In this document: positions 1 through 5,171 of the stretch, in pieces | Layout: each line of letters begins with the position of its first letter | How positions within the stretch are numbered: position 1 is the stretch's first letter | From: CALBTQ01 sp036743315 | GTDB lineage: Bacteria; Lernaellota; Lernaellaia; Lernaellales; Lernaellaceae | Assembly (NCBI GenBank): GCA_036743315.1 | Contig: DAINPV010000302.1 | Location: 1 to 5,171, forward strand | Reading direction: 5' to 3' | DNA length: 5,171 nucleotides | Translations under genes and position numbers: made by a program | The notes under the pieces: model-generated | Database searches by the model: none | The model's input: the letters and a program-made list of their open reading frames with translations, nothing else | Told to the model about the DNA's origin: nothing

Positions 1-22
1 GGTGGGGCGCCGCCTGGTTCAT
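1..22 (-). CDS. Possible start of a minus-strand gene running off the left edge (partial, 7 codons)
   Basis: An ATG on the minus strand at 22-20 is followed by an open frame reading MNQAAPH to the window edge. It is preceded by a good Shine-Dalgarno sequence, AAGGAG (complement of 32-37), nine bases before the ATG. Nothing can be said about the product from seven residues. The orientation matches the tail-like genes at 378-5171 and is divergent from the lipoprotein gene at 88, so it may be a further gene of that block or the first gene of an unrelated one. The call rests only on the start codon plus ribosome binding site; a chance match is possible. Confidence 0.35.
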
Positions 23-24
23 GG

Positions 25-52
25 TTGCTTTCTCCTTCCGCTTTGCTAGAAT
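25..52 (+). promoter_or_regulatory. Candidate sigma70-type promoter for the lipoprotein gene
   Basis: TTGCTT at 25-30 (-35-like) and TAGAAT at 47-52 (-10-like) are separated by 16 bases, and TGC directly before the -10 hexamer gives an extended -10 element. Transcription would begin near 58-60, leaving a leader of about 30 bases that contains the ribosome binding site at 74-80. The segment is more AT-rich than its left flank. The match is by eye to the bacterial housekeeping consensus. The -35 part overlaps the ribosome binding region of the putative divergent gene starting at 22. Confidence 0.5.
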
Positions 53-73
53 TTTTCCCTTGGAATAGTTTAT

Positions 74-80
74 TGGAGGA
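74..80 (+). promoter_or_regulatory. Ribosome binding site fixing the lipoprotein start at 88
   Basis: TGGAGGA lies seven bases before ATG 88, an ideal Shine-Dalgarno arrangement. It supports ATG 88 over the in-frame TTG at 25, which lies inside the candidate -35 element and would put hydrophilic and hydrophobic residues ahead of an obvious signal peptide. Confidence 0.8.
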
Positions 81-87
81 CGGCACA

Positions 88-381
88 ATGAAATCGATCG
101 TTGCGCTCGCGTTTCTTCTGACCCTCTGCCTGCTGCCCGCCGCTTGCGGCGACGACAATTCCGTTACCGGCGATTCAGACGACGGAACGCCCGTAACGTG
201 TGAGGAGTTATGCACATTTATCAGTGATTGTTATCCAGATACGGGCCCAACTGCCTATACAGTTGATGAGTGTATGAGTAAATGCGACGAAGATAATCTT
301 CAGAATGATATTTGGGCTCAATGTTACAATCTCGATAAATCATCCTGTGATTCTGTTTTTGATTGCGTCGATAACTCTTAG
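88..381 (+). CDS. Small cysteine-rich lipoprotein (putative), 97 aa
   Basis: This encodes a probable secreted, lipid-anchored protein of unknown function. Residues 1-19 form a signal peptide (one Lys, then a hydrophobic core) ending in LPAAC, a somewhat relaxed lipobox with Cys20 as the lipidated residue; Pro at -3 is less usual. An acidic linker (about 21-35, rich in Asp) follows. The domain at 38-93 has eight cysteines at 38, 42, 48, 62, 66, 79, 87 and 93, with two CxxxC pairs, which suggests four disulfides in an oxidising compartment. Short lipoproteins with an 'ACGDD'-type start, acidic linker and CxxxC-rich domain are typical of delta-proteobacterial genomes; no role is assigned. It has its own promoter-like sequence and overlaps the convergent gene at 378 by 4 bp. 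The first third of the gene is about 59% GC, while the cysteine domain is about 38%. It could be a host gene beside a prophage or cargo within it. Confidence 0.8.
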   Translation: MKSIVALAFLLTLCLLPAACGDDNSVTGDSDDGTPVTCEELCTFISDCYPDTGPTAYTVDECMSKCDEDNLQNDIWAQCYNLDKSSCDSVFDCVDNS

Positions 382-1070
382 CACATAATTGGACTTAATA
401 TTATCTTCATGACGCATGAAAGATACTGATCTCCATATCCCCCATACTCATACCGCACCTTCAGATCGCCGTTTTCGTTGTCGGCCCAGACGGTAAAGGT
501 GTGGTCGCCGTCGACGGTCATTTGCAGGCGGTGGTTGCCCGCGCCGTCGCTCGATCCCGCGCCGGAGTAGAAGCCCATCGAGAACGGGATCGTTCCATGC
601 ACGAAGGTCGGCGCGGTGCCGGCGAAGACCTTCCAGTCGTCGGAATCGTCATCCGCACCCGTGGACGAGGTGGTGTAGAAGCCCGGCAGGTAGGTGGTGA
701 TGTACGTCAGCGTCGTGCGCGCCGCATACCACAATTCGAGGTAAACGATACGGTGCTTCGCGCCGATCAGCCCGCCGCCGGCGCCGCTGCCGAAGGAAAG
801 CGGCATGACCCCGCCGAAATGCGAGGCGTTCAGCAGTGTCTTGGTTTCGTTGTCGCCGAGGTGCTGCCACACCCAGAACGCGCCGCCCGCCTCGGCGCGC
901 GCCACGGTCGTATCCGTTTCGCCGGGCAACGAAAAGGCCTTGCCGTCGCGCCACAACCGATCGTTGCCGGCCAGCGCGTTGAGCAACGCGGCGCTCGTCG
1001 GCGCGGCGGCGCGGAAATGGTACGCGCGGTTGTCGAACCCGTCGCCATCGAGCGATTTCCAGGCAAACAT
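378..1070 (-). CDS. Putative phage tail/virion-associated protein, paralogue B, 230 aa
   Basis: I do not recognise a named family. The protein is clearly a paralogue of the one at 1082-1726. Both have an N-terminal stretch ending in KA(F/V)SLPGE (residues 44-51 here) preceded by a GND/AND motif, then AGG(A/V)FW (61-66), a middle region rich in beta-type residues, and a conserved block from GFYSG (166-170) through NENGDLK (199-205) to GG (210-211), closing with a Ser-Pro near the C-terminus. It is longer than its partner mainly through an insertion around 120-160. ATG 1070 is chosen because GAGGGAGG (1076-1083) lies 5 bases ahead and because it gives an N-terminus of the same length as the paralogue; the frame is open back to 1241, but only over the neighbour. 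Being last in the tail block suggests a distal structural or receptor-binding role (inference). The final ~24 codons are GC-poor, yet still align with the paralogue. Confidence 0.75.
   Translation of the reverse strand: MFAWKSLDGDGFDNRAYHFRAAAPTSAALLNALAGNDRLWRDGKAFSLPGETDTTVARAEAGGAFWVWQHLGDNETKTLLNASHFGGVMPLSFGSGAGGGLIGAKHRIVYLELWYAARTTLTYITTYLPGFYTTSSTGADDDSDDWKVFAGTAPTFVHGTIPFSMGFYSGAGSSDGAGNHRLQMTVDGDHTFTVWADNENGDLKVRYEYGGYGDQYLSCVMKIILSPIMC
402..425. repeat. Imperfect inverted repeat between/within the convergent gene ends
   Basis: Arms 402-411 (TATCTTCATG) and 415-425 (CATGAAAGATA) pair over ten base pairs with a single bulged A and a three-base loop. The repeat lies 20 bases past the stop of the lipoprotein gene and within the last codons of the convergent 230-aa gene. 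It could fold as a weak transcription end signal for the lipoprotein mRNA, but the stem is AT-rich and no T-run follows on either strand, so terminator function is doubtful. It could equally be a chance palindrome in AT-rich sequence. Confidence 0.35.
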
Positions 1071-1075
1071 CGCAT

Positions 1076-1083
1076 CCTCCCTC
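1076..1083 (-). promoter_or_regulatory. Ribosome binding site of the 230-aa gene, overlapping the upstream stop
   Basis: On the minus strand GAGGGAGG lies five bases before ATG 1070, and its first two bases are the last two of the TGA (1084-1082) that ends the 214-aa gene. This arrangement favours translational coupling of the two paralogues. A second ATG (1075-1073) sits between the site and the true start but is out of frame with the conserved protein and too close to the site. Confidence 0.7.
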
Positions 1084-1726
1084 ACTCGCTTTTGCTCAAA
1101 CGCGGCGAGACTTCGATCCAGCCGACCAGCGCCAAGTGGCTGTGGCCCGCCGCACCGCCGCGGTTGAACTTCGCCCGCAGGTCGCCGTTTTCCTCGTCGA
1201 CCCAGAGCGTGAGTTGATAATCTTGCGCGTCTTCGGTCCATGCGACCGTGACGTCGTAATTGCTCGCGCCGCCGTCCGAGCCGGGCCCGCTGTAGAAGCC
1301 GCGCCGCTTGGTCGCGTCCGAACCGTTGCCGCCGAACAGCTCATAATCGTCATCGCCGCCCGGCAGATACTGCGCCGCCGCGCTCGCGCCGTCGGCTGTC
1401 TTCAGCCACAAAGCGAAATGACACACACGCCGCAACAGTCCTTCGCTCGTAAACTCCTCCGGCGTGACGCCGCCGTAGGCCGCGGCGTTGACCAGCGTGA
1501 ACGTCTCGCCCTGCTCGGCCGTTTTGGCCGGCCAGAACACGCCGCCGGCTTCGTTGACGACCTCAACCGCGGTCGAGCATTCGCCGGGCAGCGATACCGC
1601 TTTGCAATTGCGCAACAGCGCGTCGTTGGCGCCCAGCGCGCCGATTTTCGCCTGGGTGATCGGATCGCCCACCGCGAAGGAAACCGCGGTGAAGCTGTTG
1701 CCCGCCTCGTCGGAATACTGCGCCAT
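1082..1726 (-). CDS. Putative phage tail/virion-associated protein, paralogue A, 214 aa
   Basis: No named family is recognised. Residues 1-35 (SDEAGNSFTAVSFAVGDPIT region) resemble in style the N-termini of phage tail fibre or adhesin proteins, where a short 'planned positions / N' segment precedes a beta-rich domain. KAVSLPGE is at 42-49, AGGVFW at 60-65, GFYSG at 143-147 and a conserved VDEENGDLR block at 176-184; all four have counterparts in the downstream 230-aa protein. There is no signal peptide or membrane segment, as expected for a virion component. The sequence is consistent with an all-beta (jelly-roll or lectin-like) fold, but that is an impression only. The start at ATG 1726 is set by AGGAGG four bases ahead. 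It follows the 592-aa gene after 8 bases. Position after the tail hub gene suggests a tip, fibre or decoration protein; a host carbohydrate-binding role is possible but not shown. Confidence 0.75.
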   Translation of the reverse strand: MAQYSDEAGNSFTAVSFAVGDPITQAKIGALGANDALLRNCKAVSLPGECSTAVEVVNEAGGVFWPAKTAEQGETFTLVNAAAYGGVTPEEFTSEGLLRRVCHFALWLKTADGASAAAQYLPGGDDDYELFGGNGSDATKRRGFYSGPGSDGGASNYDVTVAWTEDAQDYQLTLWVDEENGDLRAKFNRGGAAGHSHLALVGWIEVSPRLSKSE

Positions 1727-1730
1727 CGTT

Positions 1731-1736
1731 CCTCCT
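1731..1736 (-). promoter_or_regulatory. Ribosome binding site of the 214-aa gene, embedded in the upstream stop codon
   Basis: AGGAGG on the minus strand (1736-1731), four bases before ATG 1726, shares its AG with the TAG stop (1737-1735) of the 592-aa gene. A ribosome terminating there would stand on the next start, so translation of the two genes is probably coupled and the products made in linked amounts. Confidence 0.75.
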
Positions 1737-3513
1737 AATCGGCCCTGTTGACCGCGTTGCTGTAATGAATGCCGCCGCCGGCGATCGTGCCGTCTTCATC
1801 GGTCGCGTAGCCGTAGGCGCGCTTTTGGGCTTCGCTCGCCGCGGCGAAGGGCGGCGCATCGTCGGGCGCGACGACCGCGCGATAAAAACGCAGCGCCTGC
1901 CCATGCGCCCACACGCGGGCCTGCGCGGCGGCAAAATCGACTTCCACCCGATACGGATAAAAATAAGCTTCTTCCAGATCGTCGCCCCGCCAGCGCACGC
2001 GGGGAATGCGCGCGGCGCCGGTCGCTCCGGCCGGACGCGCCGTCACCGCCAGTTGCAGGCCGGCCAGCGGCGAAGTCAGTTCCAGTTGCCGGTTGTCGAC
2101 GGCGATCGTCGCCGTCAGGTACCCCAACGTCGCCTGCGCATCGCGCGGCCGCCAAAGCCAATCGCTGTCGATTTCCAAGACGCCGGCGTCGTCGTCGCCC
2201 GCCTCGCTTTGGTCCGAGTATCGACCGGTTTCCGGCGAACGACGGTAGCGCAGCACGATCTTGTCGACGTTCCAACTGCGCGGATTGAACACGTGCCGCT
2301 GCGAGGACAGCACCGTGCGCGGTTCGAGCGCGACGGCGTCGCCCTCCGCGCCGTATTCCCACCGCCACAGCGGATGAGGCGCCAGCTCGAATTTGTTGTC
2401 GTGGATGAACAGCAGCAGTCCCGTATCGCGGCACAAATCGGAAATCCAGCCGGTGATCGCCGGACGCGCCTCGGACAGATGCGCGCGCACCTGGTACGGC
2501 GTGGACAATTGCGCGCCGCTGCCGGGCGTGATCGTCGCGCCGATGTTCGACGCCGGCACGCCCGCGTAATGGCGCAACAGATCGTAGACGACGTCGACCG
2601 GATCCTGAATCAGCAGGTTGTCGGCGTCGCGGTTGCCCCAGGCATATTCCAGGTGCACCGTGTCGCCGCGCCGCCAGACGTTGCGGCCGCCGCCGGCGTC
2701 CACCGCCCGCGAAGCGGCGAGCGCGAAGGTTCCCGCGCTCAGATCGTCGGCGACGGTCCGCCGCGCGTATTGCCCCGCCCACACATCGAAGCCGTGCGGC
2801 TCGCCCCCCGCGGAACGCCAGCGTGCGCGGCCGCTGTAACCGTACAATCCGTTGGCGTTGGGGGCGCACAGGCGCGCCTCCACATAATGCGAACCGACGA
2901 CGATCTCCGTGCGCCGCTCGGCGATGAACGCCGGCAAAGCATAGCGGGCGGCTTTGTCGCGCCAGGCCCCGTAGAGAATCGGCAGCGGTTCGCCGTTCTT
3001 CGCGGCGTCGCCGATGCGCTTGCCGATCAGAAACCGTTGCGCGGGAATCTCGCGGTCGTATTTCGCCAGCAGATGCCGCGCGCGCAGGCGAATCGCGGCG
3101 GCGGTGATTTCCACCCCGTCATCGGCGATCGCGCCGATGAACACGCGGTCGCTTTCCGCGCACCGGCCGCCGGCGGTCAAAAACACCTCCAGCGTCTGCT
3201 CGTCGGCCCCGGCGCGATTGATCTTGGCGACGATGTCGTCGATCGCCTCCTCGTCGACGTCGGTGCGCACGATTTCGCAGGTGAACTCCGGCCAGACGAA
3301 CCGCGGCAACGCGTCGCCGCCGAACTCCTCGCGCAACGTCGCCGCGGCCACCACGCGCCCGCCATAGGTGCCGGCGTAAGGCCCGTCGGCCACGTGCACC
3401 GTGCGCGGGCCGAGCGCGAACGTATACTGGAAAAACGTTGCCGGCGCCGAGCACCGCCAGCGCAGCAGCAAATCGCAGTCGGCGTAACGGCCGGTGAAAT
3501 CCGGTTGGGTCAT
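1735..3513 (-). CDS. Putative phage tail hub / tail-tip protein, 592 aa
   Basis: Probable structural protein of the tail tip. Three features fit tail hub/tip proteins of siphophage and gene-transfer-agent type. EPLPILYGAWRD (175-186), followed by ALPAFI, recalls their 'PI.YG ... P' element. DPVDVVYDLLRHYAGVP (304-320) recalls the 'P..I..DLL..Y.GV' helix. A stretch with ISDLCRDTGLLLFIHDNKFEL (357-377) recalls the 'G..L....GK..L' strand pair found in the hub domain. The C-terminal segment (about 558-590, SEAQKRAYGYATDEDG then a Gly-rich run) looks like a trimer-end or attachment tail. There is no signal peptide, membrane span, peptidase or lysozyme motif. ATG 3513 has AAAGGAAG (3519-3526) ahead at proper spacing. 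The gene is 32 bases from the modular protein upstream and is coupled to the 214-aa gene downstream. The family assignment is by motif style, not by search; another baseplate protein is the main alternative. Confidence 0.65.
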   Translation of the reverse strand: MTQPDFTGRYADCDLLLRWRCSAPATFFQYTFALGPRTVHVADGPYAGTYGGRVVAAATLREEFGGDALPRFVWPEFTCEIVRTDVDEEAIDDIVAKINRAGADEQTLEVFLTAGGRCAESDRVFIGAIADDGVEITAAAIRLRARHLLAKYDREIPAQRFLIGKRIGDAAKNGEPLPILYGAWRDKAARYALPAFIAERRTEIVVGSHYVEARLCAPNANGLYGYSGRARWRSAGGEPHGFDVWAGQYARRTVADDLSAGTFALAASRAVDAGGGRNVWRRGDTVHLEYAWGNRDADNLLIQDPVDVVYDLLRHYAGVPASNIGATITPGSGAQLSTPYQVRAHLSEARPAITGWISDLCRDTGLLLFIHDNKFELAPHPLWRWEYGAEGDAVALEPRTVLSSQRHVFNPRSWNVDKIVLRYRRSPETGRYSDQSEAGDDDAGVLEIDSDWLWRPRDAQATLGYLTATIAVDNRQLELTSPLAGLQLAVTARPAGATGAARIPRVRWRGDDLEEAYFYPYRVEVDFAAAQARVWAHGQALRFYRAVVAPDDAPPFAAASEAQKRAYGYATDEDGTIAGGGIHYSNAVNRAD

Positions 3514-3518
3514 GGTCG

Positions 3519-3526
3519 CTTCCTTT
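3519..3526 (-). promoter_or_regulatory. Ribosome binding site of the 592-aa gene
   Basis: AAAGGAAG on the minus strand lies five bases before ATG 3513, in the 32-base gap after the stop of the preceding gene. It decides the start, since no other ATG with such a site lies near. The gap shows no promoter-like hexamers, which fits read-through from upstream. Confidence 0.6.
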
Positions 3527-3545
3527 CACGAAACGGCGGGAGGCC

Positions 3546-5171
3546 TTATTCGACGGCTTCGCGCAGGCGCAGCGTCGTGCGGCCCAGCTCGTTCGCCGCC
3601 ATCGTCCAGGTCTGCCGATCGTCATCGAAATAACCATACAGCAGGAAGTTGTTCGCCCGTTCGGCGTCGGCCGGCTGCGTCCACTCCGGCGCGGCGTGCG
3701 TCGGCAGAATTTCCGGTTTGCCCAGCCACAGCACCGGCCGATGGCGTCCGGCGAATTCGTACGCGGCGAAAAGCTTCCGCCGATCGTCGGGGGCAAAATC
3801 GTCCAGCGCAATTTCGACCGTGCGCGGGTGGCGATGGTTGGCGGCGAAGCGCGTGGCCGCCGTCTCGTGAAACGCCGTGTATTGCGCGGTCGCGCTCCAT
3901 TGCACGTCGCGGCGGAAATTGGCCGTGGGCTGAATCGTCCGCTCGCCTTCGCCGACGATCATCACGCGGCCGACCGCGAAATGGTTGATCGTCGTGCCGG
4001 TGAAATTCATGTCCAACCGCACATACCGCGCCGCGATGGTCTGCATGTCCACCACAATCAACTCGTTGGACGCCAGCGCGGAAATGTCCACGTTGGTGAA
4101 TGTTTCGCCCGGCAGTTGCTTGTAGCGGATCCGCAGACTGAAGTCGCTGCCGGCGAACAAATTGAAGTTGTGACCGGCGATGGCGATGTACTTGACCACG
4201 TAGCCGTAACCGCCCATGCCGAGCAGGTCGAAATCCAAATGGGCGCTGCGGTCGGCACCCTGCCACTTCACGCCGAGGTCCGGGTCCAGCACGTTGGCCG
4301 GCGGGAATTTCTCGTTGCCGTTGAAGTCGGTCACCACCGCGCGGTCGCCGAGAAAATCGTAGGCCAACACCATCGACTGCGTCGCCGGCGGCCGCGTGGC
4401 CGGCGCGGATTGCCGCGACAATGTGATCGACGCGCTGCCGTCGCTCGCGCCGGTCATGTCCGCCGCGCCCGCCTGCGAGTAACCGCGCACGTACAACGTC
4501 TTGCTGCCGTTGAGTTCACTGAGCGTGAACGGATATCTCGCCCCTTCCGCATAGCGCAGGAACGGACTGTTCGTATACGACGAGGCCACGCCTTCCTTGA
4601 TCTGAAGGCATTCGAGGGCGTGCGGCGCCCGGCTGGCGGGGCCGCTGTGGCCGCTTACCTCGACCAGCACGCCGCGCGACGAGGTCGAGGTTGTCGATCC
4701 GGTCGACGGATCGAGGATCGTCACGGCGGCGATCGCCGGTTCGTCGCAATACGCCGCGAAGAGCGTGCCGGCCGATTCGTTGCCCGCCTCGTCGACCTGC
4801 GTGACTTTGTATTCGTAGTGATCGTCCGCGTCGATCGACGTGTCGTAGTACGCCAGACTGCCGTCCTCCTCGCCGTTGAACACGATCGCCGCCCCGCTGC
4901 CGCCGAAGCCGTCTGCCTTCAACTGTTGCCAGACGCCCGAACCGCCATACACGCCGCGCCGGTACAGGCGCGAATACAGCCAATCCGTTTCCCCCGGCGT
5001 CGCCCAGGCCAATGATACCTTGTCGCCGGCGAAGTGCCGGCCGTTGAGGACCGGATCGGCGACGGCCGTCGCATCGGGCTCGAACCAGCCGCCGCCCGCG
5101 CTCGCGCCGTAGGCATACGAGCCGCAACGCGTGAGGCAGTGCACCTCGTCGCCGACCAGCGGTTGCCCCTC
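3546..5171 (-). CDS. Modular phage tail-type protein with FN3-like, Ig-like and discoidin-like domains (N-terminus missing), 541 aa visible
   Basis: The frame is open to the right edge, so the true start lies outside; the GTG at 5144 has no ribosome binding site and the frame continues before it. Counting visible residues: about 45-135 look like a fibronectin type III domain (KVSLAWATP strand, then YEYKVTQVDEAGNES near the end). About 145-250 are Ig-like, with RGVLVEVSG and KTLYVRGYSQAG strands as in 'bacterial Ig' repeats. About 285-410 resemble a discoidin/F5-8 type C domain: NVLDPDLGVKW, LDFDL, YIAIAGHNFN, then RYVRLDMN. The last ~125 residues (from FRRDVQWSA through RHPRTVEIALDDF to the C-terminus) resemble a phage tail domain without a name known to me. 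Binding-type modules placed just before the hub gene suggest a surface-facing tail-tip protein that contacts glycans or partners (inference). It ends in TAA, 32 bases before the 592-aa gene. A secreted host adhesin is less likely, given the gene after it. Confidence 0.65.
   Translation of the reverse strand, partial: EGQPLVGDEVHCLTRCGSYAYGASAGGGWFEPDATAVADPVLNGRHFAGDKVSLAWATPGETDWLYSRLYRRGVYGGSGVWQQLKADGFGGSGAAIVFNGEEDGSLAYYDTSIDADDHYEYKVTQVDEAGNESAGTLFAAYCDEPAIAAVTILDPSTGSTTSTSSRGVLVEVSGHSGPASRAPHALECLQIKEGVASSYTNSPFLRYAEGARYPFTLSELNGSKTLYVRGYSQAGAADMTGASDGSASITLSRQSAPATRPPATQSMVLAYDFLGDRAVVTDFNGNEKFPPANVLDPDLGVKWQGADRSAHLDFDLLGMGGYGYVVKYIAIAGHNFNLFAGSDFSLRIRYKQLPGETFTNVDISALASNELIVVDMQTIAARYVRLDMNFTGTTINHFAVGRVMIVGEGERTIQPTANFRRDVQWSATAQYTAFHETAATRFAANHRHPRTVEIALDDFAPDDRRKLFAAYEFAGRHRPVLWLGKPEILPTHAAPEWTQPADAERANNFLLYGYFDDDRQTWTMAANELGRTTLRLREAVE

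Noticed and set aside
25..87. Upstream start at 25 for the lipoprotein
   Set aside because: It is a TTG inside the candidate -35 element with no ribosome site, and it would bury the signal peptide behind 21 extra residues.
1071..1241. Longer N-terminus for the 230-aa protein, starting at 1241
   Set aside because: The added 57 residues overlap the upstream 214-aa gene in another frame and are Arg-rich shadow sequence; ATG 1070 has the ribosome site and matches the paralogue's N-terminal length.
501..1738. Plus-strand open frames of 238 and 200 codons opposite the two paralogues
   Set aside because: Antisense shadows; they lack ribosome sites and do not resemble each other in the way the minus-strand paralogues do.
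1765..3633. Long plus-strand open frame of 622 codons opposite the 592-aa gene
   Set aside because: It is antisense to a gene with recognisable motifs, a strong ribosome site and tight operon spacing. Its translation is Arg/Ala/Gly/Val-rich without domain features, as expected for the opposite strand of a GC-rich gene with strong third-position bias.
3696..5015. Plus-strand open frame of 439 codons opposite the modular protein
   Set aside because: Low-complexity Arg/Val/His-rich translation, no ribosome site, antisense to a protein with clear FN3- and discoidin-like patterns; a composition artefact.
3546..5144. GTG at 5144 as the true start of the modular protein
   Set aside because: The frame stays open through nine further codons to the window edge, no Shine-Dalgarno sequence precedes the GTG, and the residues before it read like normal coding sequence.
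1..5171. tRNA, rRNA, CRISPR array, insertion sequence or integrase
   Set aside because: No cloverleaf, regularly spaced repeats, terminal inverted repeats or recombinase motifs were seen on either strand.

Overview
This window is high in GC (roughly 60-65% over most of its length) and has two unequal parts. The right ~4.8 kb is a tightly packed block of four minus-strand genes, transcribed right to left, that looks like the tail-tip/adhesin end of a phage or phage-derived particle (prophage, tailocin or gene-transfer-agent-like; the window cannot separate these). The left ~380 bp holds a small plus-strand gene for a cysteine-rich lipoprotein of the kind common in delta-proteobacterial lineages (Myxococcota, Bradymonadota and similar). 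That lipoprotein type plus the GC content suggests such a host, but this is an inference from style, not a placement.

Layout, in order of transcription of the minus strand: (1) 5171-3546, the C-terminal 541 residues of a large modular protein that enters from beyond the right edge, with a fibronectin-III-like domain, an Ig-like domain, a discoidin-like (F5/8 type C) domain and a C-terminal tail-type domain; (2) 3513-1735, a 592-residue protein with features of a phage tail hub/tip protein; (3) 1726-1082 and (4) 1070-378, two tandem paralogous proteins of 214 and 230 residues that are probably distal structural or receptor-facing proteins. Gaps are 32, 8 and 11 bp. The Shine-Dalgarno sequences of genes 3 and 4 overlap the stop codons of the genes before them, so the block reads as one translationally coupled operon.

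On the plus strand, 88-381 encodes a 97-residue lipoprotein with its own promoter-like sequence and strong ribosome binding site. It converges on gene 4, and the two coding regions overlap by 4 bp at their stop codons. A possible further minus-strand gene starts at position 22 and leaves the left edge after seven codons. If it belongs to the same block, the lipoprotein would be an oppositely oriented, self-promoted insert, like a phage 'moron' cargo gene. A GC-poor patch (about 37-38%, roughly 205-450) covers the 3' ends of both convergent genes and contrasts with everything around it.

Working model (inference): the modular protein and the hub build the tail tip, the two paralogues decorate or complete it, and the lipoprotein is either host sequence just outside the element or cargo. 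There is no RNA gene, CRISPR array, integrase, transposase or origin that I can see, and no gene-free stretch longer than 300 bases.
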